This document shows, in pieces, positions 1 to 8,766 of a DNA stretch of 64,000 nucleotides. The position numbers and the translations under genes are program-made. Source of the DNA: Melissococcus plutonius ATCC 35311. GTDB lineage: Bacteria > Bacillota > Bacilli > Lactobacillales > Enterococcaceae. How positions within the stretch are numbered: position 1 is the first letter of the stretch; every line of letters starts with the position of its first letter. A model generated the notes under the pieces. It had not been told where the DNA came from and made no database searches. It saw only the letters and a list, made by a program, of their open reading frames with translations. The stretch covers positions 853,001 to 917,000 of the forward strand of contig NC_015516.1 of NCBI RefSeq assembly GCF_000270185.1. The letters run 5' to 3'.

Positions 1-706
1 ATTATTAGATAGTGATGATTATTATATGCCTGATTTTTTTGAAGATGTTATTCCTTATTTTAATCAAGAAGAATTAGATATAGTTGCTTTTGGTTTTGTA
101 AAAGGAAATGATAAATTGAAAAAATATTATTTACCTGAACAAAAAACATTATCAAATACACAGGCAATAATAAAAGAATTGTTTATTAATCAAAGTGTAG
201 ACTTTTATGCTTGGAATAAATTTTATCGTAGAAAACTTTTTAAAAATATAAAATATCCAGAAGGAAGATTATATGAAGATGTAATTCCCACTTATGAATT
301 GATGAAAAAAACTAGAAAAGTGCAATATCTTTCAATCGCTGGCCTTTTTTATTATCAGAATCCAGAAAGCATTATTTATCAACAGTTTAATCCTAGACAA
401 TATGATAATATTGATCAAAGAATAGTTTTATTAAAAAAAATTAGGCAAGAATTTCCTGAATTAACAAATCTAGCCTATAAAAAATTAATAGACGGATATT
501 TGTCAACTGGATTTAAATTAACAACAAAGACGAAAGATAGTAGGGACCAAAAAAAATATTTAAAAAAATTAAGGAATGAAATTAAACAACAATATTTTAA
601 ACTAATGACAACATCTTCTCCTCTAACAAAAAAATTAGCACTCAATTTGCTATATATTAATGCTCCCTTGTATAATAAATTATATAAATTGATTCTTAAA
701 AAATAG
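1..706 (+). CDS. Family 2 glycosyltransferase, 5'-truncated by window edge
   Basis: The reading frame is open from base 2, so the gene begins before the window. The first visible residues read LLDSDDYY, the nucleotide-sugar/metal-binding aspartate motif of GT-A fold family 2 transferases. Further on, YAWNKFYRRKLF and the acidic GRLYEDVIPTYEL segment are typical of the acceptor-side half of WcaA/CpsI-like enzymes. About 235 residues remain; family members are usually 300-350, so roughly the first 90 are missing. It probably adds a sugar to a lipid-linked polysaccharide unit on the inner membrane face. Donor and acceptor cannot be read from sequence. It heads the visible part of the surface-polysaccharide operon, 86 bases before the cytidylyltransferase gene. 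Confidence 0.85.
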   Translation, partial: LLDSDDYYMPDFFEDVIPYFNQEELDIVAFGFVKGNDKLKKYYLPEQKTLSNTQAIIKELFINQSVDFYAWNKFYRRKLFKNIKYPEGRLYEDVIPTYELMKKTRKVQYLSIAGLFYYQNPESIIYQQFNPRQYDNIDQRIVLLKKIRQEFPELTNLAYKKLIDGYLSTGFKLTTKTKDSRDQKKYLKKLRNEIKQQYFKLMTTSSPLTKKLALNLLYINAPLYNKLYKLILKK

Positions 707-792
707 CAAGAATTATCGAGTATTGCTATTAGAGCGTTGATGTCTCTTTTGTTACTAATAGAAAAATAAATATATTGAATGGAGTGTGTGTA

Positions 793-1497
793 ATGATTAC
801 TGCAATTATCATTGCTGGTGGTGTTGGAAAGAGAATGGGACAAGAAATCCCAAAACAATTTATTATTATTGATGGAAAGCCTATTATTATTTATACATTA
901 ATATCCTTTCAAAATCATCCACAGATTGACAAAATTTTAGTTGTTTGTAAGTCTGGTTGGGAAGGAACGATGTGGGCATATATTAAGGAATATAATATTT
1001 CTAAAGTAGAATGGGTAATTGCAGGAGGAAAAACTGGACAAGAATCTATTAATGCTGGTGTGCAATTTTTGAAACAATTTGCCAATAATGAAGATATCAT
1101 TGTAATTCATGATGGAATTAGGCCATTGGTAGAGGAAATTGTCCTTTCTGATGTTATTGTAAAATGTAGAAAATTTGGTAATGCTGTTAGTTCACTTCCC
1201 TATAATGAACAGATTTTTATAAAAAAAACAGATGAGACAACACAAAAATATATAGATAGAGAAACTTTAAGAAGAGTCGCTACACCACAGGCTTATAATT
1301 ATGGAAAATTAATTCAATCATACGATCGAGCTTTTAAAGAAGGAATCGGAATTTCTGAATCTTCTTATACAAATACCATGATGGTTGATTTAGGAGAAAC
1401 ACTACATTTTGCTCTTGGATCCGATAAAAATATTAAATTAACTACTTTAGATGACCTAGAATTATTTAAGGGTTATTTAAGAATGAAAACTGAATAA
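793..1497 (+). CDS. IspD/TarI-like cytidylyltransferase (polyol-phosphate activation)
   Basis: A 234-residue nucleotidyltransferase with the N-terminal signature AGGVGKRMGQEIPKQF, which binds CTP, and a central HDGIRPLV block, both hallmarks of the IspD/TarI family. Family members transfer CMP to methylerythritol phosphate (IspD) or to ribitol/other polyol phosphates (TarI). The setting beside a TagF-like transferase and polysaccharide genes favours making a CDP-polyol for a teichoic-acid-like polymer rather than isoprenoid synthesis. The start chosen is the ATG at 793, with GGAGTG about 7 bases upstream; an in-frame TTG at 775 has no good ribosome binding site. The 3' end is 21 bases from the next gene, so co-transcription is likely. 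Substrate is inferred. Confidence 0.85.
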   Translation: MITAIIIAGGVGKRMGQEIPKQFIIIDGKPIIIYTLISFQNHPQIDKILVVCKSGWEGTMWAYIKEYNISKVEWVIAGGKTGQESINAGVQFLKQFANNEDIIVIHDGIRPLVEEIVLSDVIVKCRKFGNAVSSLPYNEQIFIKKTDETTQKYIDRETLRRVATPQAYNYGKLIQSYDRAFKEGIGISESSYTNTMMVDLGETLHFALGSDKNIKLTTLDDLELFKGYLRMKTE

Positions 1498-1518
1498 TAA
1501 AAAGGTAGGTAATTTAGC

Positions 1519-2574
1519 ATGTATATAAAAGATATTCTCTATGAACAAGATGTAGAAAGAGTACTTCAAACAGTGATGAATTGGCAACAATTAAATGGAA
1601 AAACCTTTTTAATCATTGGTGCTTCTGGTATGATAGGTACATTTGTAATTGATGTTCTTATGAGATATAATGAGCAAAATGATGCTGGGTTAAAAATTTT
1701 AGCATTAGGAAGAAATAGAAAAAGATTAGAAAAACGATTTTCCTCTTATTGTTTGTTATCTAATTTTTATGTTCTTGAAGAAGATATTACAAATGAACTG
1801 CATTTACCTATTAATTGTGATTACATATTTCATGGTGCAAGTAATACTCATCCCTTAGCCTATGCCGAAGATCCAATTGGGACGATCATGACAAATTTAC
1901 TAGGAACGCAAAGAGTACTTAAATATGCTAGTTCACATGATTGTGCACGTGTTTTATTTATGTCTACTGTTGAAATTTATGGAGAAAATAGAGATAATGT
2001 TGAATCTTTTAAAGAAGATTATTGTGGATATATTGATTGCAATACGCTTCGATCAGGATATCCAGAAGGAAAAAGAGCCAGTGAGTCATTATGTCAGGCA
2101 TATATTGCCAAATATGGTATCGATATTGTTATTCCAAGAATTTGTAGAACGTTTGGGCCAACAATGCAGATAAATGATTCAAAAGCTTCCTCACAGTTTA
2201 TTAAGAATGCTGTAAATAATGAAGATATTATTTTAAAAAGTAAAGGGGAACAGTTTTTTTCTTATGGCTATGTTGGAGATGTTGTTTCTGCGCTTTTATT
2301 CATATTAATTCATGGGAAAAATGGTGAAGCATACAATATTGCCAGTGAAAAATTTAATGTTCATTTGAATGAACTAGCTGAAAGTCTAGCAAGTATTTCT
2401 GGAAAAAAAGTCATTTATCAATTGCCAGATGAAAAAGAACAATTAGGTTTCTCAAAAGTCAAAAATGCTATTCTTTCTTCCGAAAAACTAAATGATTTAG
2501 GATGGACACCAAAATTTTCCTTGATTGAAGCACTAGAACATACGGTAAGAATTTTAAAAGATATCAAAAAATGA
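1519..2574 (+). CDS. NAD(P)-dependent extended SDR epimerase/dehydratase
   Basis: 351 residues of the extended short-chain dehydrogenase/reductase family. The Rossmann motif GASGMIG lies near residues 34-40, the catalytic serine/threonine is in LFMSTVEIYGE, and the catalytic tyrosine-lysine pair is YPEGK in the segment SGYPEGKRASE. The nearest well-known types are UDP-glucuronate decarboxylase and NDP-sugar epimerases. Directly behind an IspD/TarI-like gene, it could instead supply the polyol phosphate or modify the activated precursor, filling the role TarJ plays in ribitol teichoic acid synthesis. That is inference from context; TarJ itself is a different (zinc alcohol dehydrogenase) family. 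It belongs to the same operon. Confidence 0.8.
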   Translation: MYIKDILYEQDVERVLQTVMNWQQLNGKTFLIIGASGMIGTFVIDVLMRYNEQNDAGLKILALGRNRKRLEKRFSSYCLLSNFYVLEEDITNELHLPINCDYIFHGASNTHPLAYAEDPIGTIMTNLLGTQRVLKYASSHDCARVLFMSTVEIYGENRDNVESFKEDYCGYIDCNTLRSGYPEGKRASESLCQAYIAKYGIDIVIPRICRTFGPTMQINDSKASSQFIKNAVNNEDIILKSKGEQFFSYGYVGDVVSALLFILIHGKNGEAYNIASEKFNVHLNELAESLASISGKKVIYQLPDEKEQLGFSKVKNAILSSEKLNDLGWTPKFSLIEALEHTVRILKDIKK

Positions 2575-2588
2575 AAGGATAATAGAAT

Positions 2589-3977
2589 TTGGAGAAAAGC
2601 AAAGCTGTTTTTTCACATATTAGAAGTTGGTATATAATTTATTTTGGTATTATTTTAATTGCTAAAGAGATAGGACCTTATGATTTTTTACCGGCAATAA
2701 TAAATAACCTATTTGTCTGGCCTGCTGCCTTAATAGGATTGATTTTTATTGCTTATGATCTTATTCAACCTGTTCGATATAAAAAGAAGATAGATTATAA
2801 TATTTTTTTATTACTGTTTATTGGAGTGATGTGTGTAACAACTATTATTAATAGACAGTACGGTTTATTTGCCAATATAAAATTAATCATGAATGAGGCA
2901 ATTTATTTTTTTGTTATTTATAGATTTGGACAGACACAAACAAATGCAATGCTAACCATTCAACGTTTTGTTAAAATACTGATTGGTTTATGGCTTATAT
3001 TTGTTACAATATCTTTAGGGATGTTTTTGACACAAACAAAATATAGTTTTACTTTGAAAAATAGATTCCATCCTCTAAGATTAGGTTTCTTGGAAAATCG
3101 TTTATTTGGTGTATTTTCAGATCCAAATTTTGCGAGTACAATATCCTTAATAGTTATTATTATGTCTTTATACTATTTATTTGCTATTAAAATAAAAATA
3201 AGCATTAAGGTTTTTTTAGCAATTAATGTATTCTTTCAATTATTATTTATTCTTCTATCTGGTTCAAGAACTGGAATGATTGAGCTAACAATTGGCTTAG
3301 CATTTTTCCTATTTATTTACTGCTATACAACAAACTTGATGCATATAAAAAATTCTAAAGCTAATTTCTTTAGTTCTTTATTGCTGTCATTATTCATAAG
3401 TGTAACTGTTTATTTCTTATTGGAAATATTGAAAGATTTTATTGCAATGATGTATACTCATCTTATTCAAATAACTCATAAGCAGGGTGGTAAAGCGAAG
3501 AATGTTACATTAATTAGAAATGATGTTTCGGATGATTCAGCAAATGAGCTGTCTAATGGTCGTATAGAAATGTGGAAAAATGCGATAGAAATTTTTAGAC
3601 AAAATTGGTTAATAGGTGTAGGACCTTCAAGGGAAGGTATAGTTGCCTATTCTAAAAAATTTTTCCCAACGAATGTTCTTGCTAGAACAGGTATGACAAT
3701 TCATAGTTGCTTTTTTCATGCATTGGCAGGTACCGGTTTATTAGGTACACTTTCATTTTTTATATTTATAATTCAAAAAGCATTTTCTACTATCAAGTAT
3801 AGCCTAGTCATTAAAAATCCGATAAATAATATATATTTTTATTTTATATTGTGTATTTTAGCAGTGAGTATAAATGCTTTCTTGGCACCTGAAATTATCT
3901 TAGTCAATAAAATTGGTGCTTTTATTTTTTGGTTATTTTTAGGAAGTCTAACTACTAAATTTAAAAAGAAGATTTAA
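2589..3977 (+). CDS. O-antigen ligase/polymerase (Wzy-like) membrane protein
   Basis: 462 residues with about ten to twelve hydrophobic segments and one large polar loop (roughly residues 290-350) before the last helices. The segment LSGSRTGMIELTIGLAF matches the conserved SGSRTG motif of the Wzy_C/O-antigen ligase superfamily. Such proteins polymerise or transfer undecaprenyl-linked repeat units outside the membrane. A TTG start at 2589 follows AAAGGAT about 9 bases upstream. The operon also encodes a flippase, so a Wzx/Wzy-type assembly of side chains is a reasonable reading. Whether it acts as polymerase or ligase cannot be told from sequence. Confidence 0.8.
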   Translation: MEKSKAVFSHIRSWYIIYFGIILIAKEIGPYDFLPAIINNLFVWPAALIGLIFIAYDLIQPVRYKKKIDYNIFLLLFIGVMCVTTIINRQYGLFANIKLIMNEAIYFFVIYRFGQTQTNAMLTIQRFVKILIGLWLIFVTISLGMFLTQTKYSFTLKNRFHPLRLGFLENRLFGVFSDPNFASTISLIVIIMSLYYLFAIKIKISIKVFLAINVFFQLLFILLSGSRTGMIELTIGLAFFLFIYCYTTNLMHIKNSKANFFSSLLLSLFISVTVYFLLEILKDFIAMMYTHLIQITHKQGGKAKNVTLIRNDVSDDSANELSNGRIEMWKNAIEIFRQNWLIGVGPSREGIVAYSKKFFPTNVLARTGMTIHSCFFHALAGTGLLGTLSFFIFIIQKAFSTIKYSLVIKNPINNIYFYFILCILAVSINAFLAPEIILVNKIGAFIFWLFLGSLTTKFKKKI

Positions 3978-4006
3978 ATAGTTGGAAGATTTAAAAGGAG
4001 AAATAG

Positions 4007-5224
4007 GTGTTCAATTTGATAAATAAATTTTTCCAAAATTATAGAAATATTATTGATCGGATATGTGCATATAGTATATTTTATGTACTTTATCCGATAT
4101 TATTCTTTATACCAATTAAACGCAATAAGGTGGTTGTTTCAAATTTTTGGGGAAGGAGCTATGGAGATAATCCTAAGTACATCTGTAATTATTTATTGTC
4201 AACAAACTGGGATATAGATATTGTTTGGTTATGTAATAAAGATATTATAAATTTAAATAAAGATGATTTCCCAAAAGGAATTCGTTTAGTCAAGAATCGT
4301 TCCTTTCAGGCTCTCTTAGAATTACATACTGCTAAAATTTGGATTGATGACTGTAGAAAAAGTTTTTATCCTAAAAAACGAAAACAACAATTTTATTTAC
4401 AAACTTGGCATGCTGGTTTTGGTTTAAAACGAATTGAACATGATACAGAACAGAATCTTACTCCTCGATATATAAAAATGGCAAAAAAAGATTCAAAAAT
4501 GTGTGATCTATTAATTTTTGAGCATTCAAAGTTATTTAAAAATATAGGAAAAACATTTTGGTATGATGGTGAAATCTTTAGAGATGGTATTCCTAAAAAT
4601 GATATTATTGTTAAACCAACGACAGATATAATAGAAAAGGTACACAATTTTTATAATATTGCTAAAGATAAAAAGATTATTTTATATGCGCCCACCTTCA
4701 GAGTAGATTATGATTTAAAAATCAATCCTTTATTTTTAGAAAGAATTATTGAAACTGCTAATCTGTATTTTCATGAAAAATACGTTCTGATTTTAAGATT
4801 GCATCCAAATGATAAATATTTAAAAGATAAAATATTAAATTCAATTAATAATTCTGATATTTTAGATGGTTCAGTCTATAATGATATGCAAGAGCTGTTA
4901 AGTACTTGTAATATGTTAATCACAGATTACTCTTCTACAATTGGAGAGATGCTTGTAGCAAATAAAAAATGTTTTATTTATGCTTATGATTATGAAGAAT
5001 ATATGGAAGATCAAGGCTTAGTAATGGAATTAACAGAATTACCATTTCCAGTAACAAAAACAGAAAACGAATTATTAGAGAGCATAAAAAATTTTAATTC
5101 AATTAAATATGAAAATAGATTAAGTAATTTTAAGAAAAAATGGGATATTTATGAATCTGGTCAAGCGAGTAAAGAATTAGGTGATCGCTTATTGCAAGAA
5201 ATGCAACAATACAAGGAGAATTAA
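4007..5224 (+). CDS. CDP-glycerol/ribitol glycerophosphotransferase family (TagF/TagB-like)
   Basis: 405 residues of the Glyphos_transf family, which transfers polyol phosphate from a CDP-polyol onto a growing teichoic acid. Recognisable elements are the QTWHAGFGLKRIEHD stretch with the family histidine, LRLHPND in the middle, and the C-terminal TDYSSTIGEMLVANKK block that binds the CDP donor. The N-terminal basic-hydrophobic stretch suggests peripheral membrane association. The start is GTG at 4007 behind AAGGAG. With the upstream IspD-like gene it forms a donor-maker plus donor-user pair, strong contextual support for a phosphopolyol polymer. Whether the polyol is glycerol, ribitol or another is unknown. 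Confidence 0.85.
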   Translation: MFNLINKFFQNYRNIIDRICAYSIFYVLYPILFFIPIKRNKVVVSNFWGRSYGDNPKYICNYLLSTNWDIDIVWLCNKDIINLNKDDFPKGIRLVKNRSFQALLELHTAKIWIDDCRKSFYPKKRKQQFYLQTWHAGFGLKRIEHDTEQNLTPRYIKMAKKDSKMCDLLIFEHSKLFKNIGKTFWYDGEIFRDGIPKNDIIVKPTTDIIEKVHNFYNIAKDKKIILYAPTFRVDYDLKINPLFLERIIETANLYFHEKYVLILRLHPNDKYLKDKILNSINNSDILDGSVYNDMQELLSTCNMLITDYSSTIGEMLVANKKCFIYAYDYEEYMEDQGLVMELTELPFPVTKTENELLESIKNFNSIKYENRLSNFKKKWDIYESGQASKELGDRLLQEMQQYKEN

Positions 5225-5230
5225 GTAAAC

Positions 5231-6147
5231 ATGAATCTTTTAAATAGACTAAAAGAAGGCATCTCAAAAAAGAATCTGTTAGAGATGATCTATTTTTGTA
5301 TAATTGTTCTAAAACCAGTAAATAGGAAATTTCAGTTAAAACTTGGATCAGAAAAGAGAGCAGAAAATACATTTAATTACCTGTATAAACACTATTATCC
5401 TCTAATCAAGAACAGACCAAAATATTTGGGGGAATTGCATGAAAAAACGAATATTATATGGATATGTTGGTTACAAGGAGAAGAAAATGCTCCTGAATTG
5501 ATAAAAGTGTGCATTCGTTCTATTCGAAAATATAATCCAAATAAAAAATTATTATTTTAGATGAGAAAACACTTTCTAAATATGCAACTTTTCCTAATTA
5601 TATTTTAGAAAAAAGAGCTAAAGGCATTATTTCTAATACGCATTTTTCAGATTTATTACGTGCTCAAATATTGGTCACATATGGCGGTACCTGGATGGAT
5701 GCAACATTGCTATGTACAGATGTACCACAAGATTACCTAACAAATTCTGCTTTATTTGTATATCGAACTTTTTATGATGATCATTCACAAAATCCAATTG
5801 TTGCTTCAAGTTGGTTTCTTTCAGCTGAAAAAAATAATGATATTTTAACGGCAACCAGAGATATGTTATTTTCCTATTGGGAAAAACACAATACCTTAAT
5901 GAATTATTATTTATTTCATATTTTTTTCACTATAGCAACAAAAAAATACAGTGAACAATGGGAAGCTGTACCAAAACTAAGTAATGCTAATCCACATTTT
6001 CTCCAATTTGAATTAAAAAAACAATTTAATCAGGAATTATTCGATCAAGTTAGAAAAATTAGTCCAATTCATAAACTAACATATAAAGGATTAGAACAGA
6101 CAGATAAAAATTCCTTTTATAGGAGACTACTTAAAGAAAGGATCTGA
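5231..6147 (+). pseudogene. Capsular polysaccharide synthesis glycosyltransferase (Caps_synth), frameshifted
   Basis: Two abutting reading frames together make one protein of about 305 residues. Frame one (5231-5560) ends at a TAG in the sequence ATTATTTTAG; the reading continues without a stop from about 5554 in the -1 frame to 6147. The joined protein reads IIWICWLQGEENAPELIKVCIRSI, then ILDEKTLSKYA, then LLRAQILVTYGGTWMDAT. The last is the GG-x-W-x-D acceptor/metal motif of the Caps_synth (GT32-like) family. A single missing base beside a run of four T explains the break. The ATG at 5231 has an AAGGAG site. Either the gene is inactive in this strain or the base is a sequencing error. Confidence 0.8.
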
Positions 6148-6152
6148 CGACT

Positions 6153-7634
6153 ATGAAAAATTTAGCTAAAAACTTTCTTTCTAATGCTTTATATCAAATT
6201 TTTACTATTATTTTTCCTTTATTAACTATGCCTTATATTGCAAGAGTATTAGGGGCCGAACAATTAGGAATATATAATTATACTTATGCAATTGCTATTT
6301 ACTTTGCAATGTTTGTTAAATTAGGTGCAGATCATTATGGAAATCGTTCCATTGCTAAGGTAGGAACAGATTTAAATAAGCGTAGTGAGGTATTTTGGGA
6401 AATATTTGGTGTACAATTTTTGAATGGAATTTTCTGTACATTGACTTATTTGCTATTTATATTTTTATTTATAAAAAACAATCAAAAGATTGCTTATTTA
6501 CAAGTATTTTTAATTATCAGCTATTCATTAGATATTAATTGGTTTTTCTATGGAGTTGAACAGTTTAATATTGTTATACTAAGAAATACCATGGTAAAAA
6601 TCTTTACAATTATTTGTGTTTTTTTATTTGTAAAAAATATTGGTGATGTTTGGGTTTATACAGTTATCATAAATGCTGGATCAATCATTGGTTTTTTGGT
6701 TACTTGGGTTCAGTTAAAGAGTTATGTAAGGTTTAATTATATATTTAAATGTATGAGCTTAAAAAAAATATTCTCACACTTACGTCCAACATTTGTATTG
6801 TTTATTCCTATTATATCTGCGAGTATTTTTACAAGTTTTACAACCATTCTTTTAGGTCAGATAACGAATATGAAAAATGTTGGTTTCTATGATGCAGGTA
6901 GTAAAGTTTTATCTATGCCTAAAAGTGTCATTGCCGCTTTGGGGACAGTAATGTTACCAAAAATGGCTGCAGCATATGAGAATGAAAAATCAAAAAAATT
7001 GGCAAATGAATATTTGGATATTTCGATTGTATTTGTTTCCTTTTTATCAATTGTATTCACTTTTGGATTACTAAGTATTTCGAATGAATTTATTTTATTA
7101 TTTTATGGAAATGGCTATCTAAAAAGTATTAGTGTATTGAATTTTTTAGTGATTTATCTTCCATTTTATGCGTTAGGTAATGTAATTAGAACTCAATATC
7201 TAATTCCTCAATCTAAAGATAGACCGTTTGTTATTTCTGTTTTATTGGGTGCCATTGCAAGTGTAATTGTAAACTTAATTCTTATTAGACCACTGGGTAT
7301 TGTTGGAGCGTCTTTAGGAACTGTTGCTTCTGAGGTCGTATTAGCACTCTATCAAATCTTTGCAGCAAGAAAAGAAATTGATTTGAAAAAGTTTATAGGA
7401 CCTTTAATTTTATTTTTTGCTGCTGGACTAACTATGTGGGGTCTTTTGAATGTTATTCCTTTGGCAATACATTCTGCTATGATTAAAATTATTCTTAGAA
7501 TAATAATCGGTGCTGTAATTTATTTAGCAATATGTGGTTTTTATTTTATGTATTCTAAGAATTCAACGATTAAATTGATCAGGCACGCACTTTTAAAGAA
7601 TTCTACGAAAAAAATCAGTAACTTGGGCAAGTAA
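6153..7634 (+). CDS. Oligosaccharide flippase (Wzx-like, MATE/MOP superfamily)
   Basis: 493 residues with about 14 hydrophobic segments spread evenly along the chain. The start NFLSNALYQIFTIIFPLLTMPYIARVLGAEQLGIYNY is characteristic of the polysaccharide biosynthesis protein (Polysacc_synt) family. These proteins flip undecaprenyl-diphosphate-linked oligosaccharides across the cytoplasmic membrane. The gene starts 5 bases behind the end of the Caps_synth frame and belongs to the same operon. Its presence next to the Wzy-like gene suggests that a repeat unit or side-chain precursor is assembled inside and exported before polymerisation or ligation. No truncation or frame problem is seen. Confidence 0.88.
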   Translation: MKNLAKNFLSNALYQIFTIIFPLLTMPYIARVLGAEQLGIYNYTYAIAIYFAMFVKLGADHYGNRSIAKVGTDLNKRSEVFWEIFGVQFLNGIFCTLTYLLFIFLFIKNNQKIAYLQVFLIISYSLDINWFFYGVEQFNIVILRNTMVKIFTIICVFLFVKNIGDVWVYTVIINAGSIIGFLVTWVQLKSYVRFNYIFKCMSLKKIFSHLRPTFVLFIPIISASIFTSFTTILLGQITNMKNVGFYDAGSKVLSMPKSVIAALGTVMLPKMAAAYENEKSKKLANEYLDISIVFVSFLSIVFTFGLLSISNEFILLFYGNGYLKSISVLNFLVIYLPFYALGNVIRTQYLIPQSKDRPFVISVLLGAIASVIVNLILIRPLGIVGASLGTVASEVVLALYQIFAARKEIDLKKFIGPLILFFAAGLTMWGLLNVIPLAIHSAMIKIILRIIIGAVIYLAICGFYFMYSKNSTIKLIRHALLKNSTKKISNLGK

Positions 7635-7709
7635 TTTGTATGTTTTTACATAGAATAGATAAATTAATAACTGAATAGGTAGTTTTGTTAATGGCTAATT
7701 GTCATCTTA

Positions 7710-7738
7710 TTGATAAAAGAGTAAACTATTTATAAATA
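7710..7738 (+). promoter_or_regulatory. Possible internal promoter before the epimerase gene
   Basis: TTGATA (7710-7715) and TAAATA (7733-7738) are separated by 17 bases in the 173-base gap between the flippase and epimerase genes. The -10 is poor, so this is only a candidate that would let the last two genes be expressed separately. Confidence 0.3.
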
Positions 7739-7807
7739 CTATATGTAAAAAAGTGATTTTATATTCATGGTAATTGATTGATCAATAAAGAGTCAGGAGG
7801 GATTTAA

Positions 7808-8764
7808 TTGAAAACAATTCTAGTTACTGGTGGAGCTGGATTTATCGGATCAACATTAGCTAATAAACTATCTAAAAAAAATAAAGTAACCATCATAGAT
7901 GATTTATCTATGGGAAAAATAGACAATATTCAATTACATGAAAATATAACCTTCATTAAGGGAACAGTAACAGATGGTCATTTAATGAAAACTATTTTTC
8001 TCGAAACTAAATTTGATTATATCTTTCATTTAGCTGCGATTGCTAGTGTAGCAGATTCTGTTGAGCATCCAATTGAAACGCATAAAGTAAATTTTGAAAG
8101 TGTCTTACAATTACTTGAATTAATTAAAAATTATCAACCAGATTTAAAACGCCTTGTTTTTACTTCCTCTGCTGCTGTTTATGGAGATGAAAAGTCATTG
8201 CCCAAACGAGAAGAATCGGTGATTCGTCCGCTAACTCCCTATGCTGTAGATAAATTTGCTGCTGAAAGATATGTTTTAAATTATTGTAATTTGTATAAAA
8301 TACCAACTAGTGCAGTGCGTTTTTTTAATGTTTATGGACCAAATCAAAATCCAAATTCTCCTTATTCTGGTGTTATTTCAATTATGATGGATTGCTATAA
8401 AAAAATTCTGGCTGGTGAAACTGTTACTTTTAAGATGTATGGAGATGGTCAACAATCTAGAGATTTTGTTTTTGTTGATGACGTTGTTCAAGCTTTAGAT
8501 TTAGTAGCAAATGCTACAGAATCATTGGGTGAAGTCTATAATGTTGCTACTGGTTGTAAGACAAGTTTGTTAGATCTTATTGCTATTTTTGATAATTTAT
8601 TATCTGTAAAATTACCTATTAAATTTGAATCATCAAGAATAGGGGATATTAAAGATTCCTATGCTGATATTACTAAAATAAAAAATCTTAATTATCAACC
8701 CCAATTTTGTTTATATGAAGGCATAAAAAAATATGTGACCTATGAATTACAAAGGGAGGAATAA
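7808..8764 (+). CDS. NDP-sugar epimerase, GalE/WbpP-like extended SDR
   Basis: 318 residues. The N-terminal TGGAGFIGS is the NAD-binding glycine motif, SSAAVYGDE supplies the catalytic serine region, and TPYAVDKFAAERY contains the Y-x-x-x-K pair. RFFNVYGPNQNP and SRDFVFVDDVV are conserved GalE-family blocks. It most likely interconverts UDP-hexoses (Glc/Gal or GlcNAc/GalNAc) to feed the transferases of this locus. A TTG start at 7808 follows a good AGGAGG site. It ends 2 bases before the next gene, so translation is probably coupled. Exact sugar specificity cannot be assigned by eye. Confidence 0.85.
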   Translation: MKTILVTGGAGFIGSTLANKLSKKNKVTIIDDLSMGKIDNIQLHENITFIKGTVTDGHLMKTIFLETKFDYIFHLAAIASVADSVEHPIETHKVNFESVLQLLELIKNYQPDLKRLVFTSSAAVYGDEKSLPKREESVIRPLTPYAVDKFAAERYVLNYCNLYKIPTSAVRFFNVYGPNQNPNSPYSGVISIMMDCYKKILAGETVTFKMYGDGQQSRDFVFVDDVVQALDLVANATESLGEVYNVATGCKTSLLDLIAIFDNLLSVKLPIKFESSRIGDIKDSYADITKIKNLNYQPQFCLYEGIKKYVTYELQREE

Positions 8765-8766
8765 AT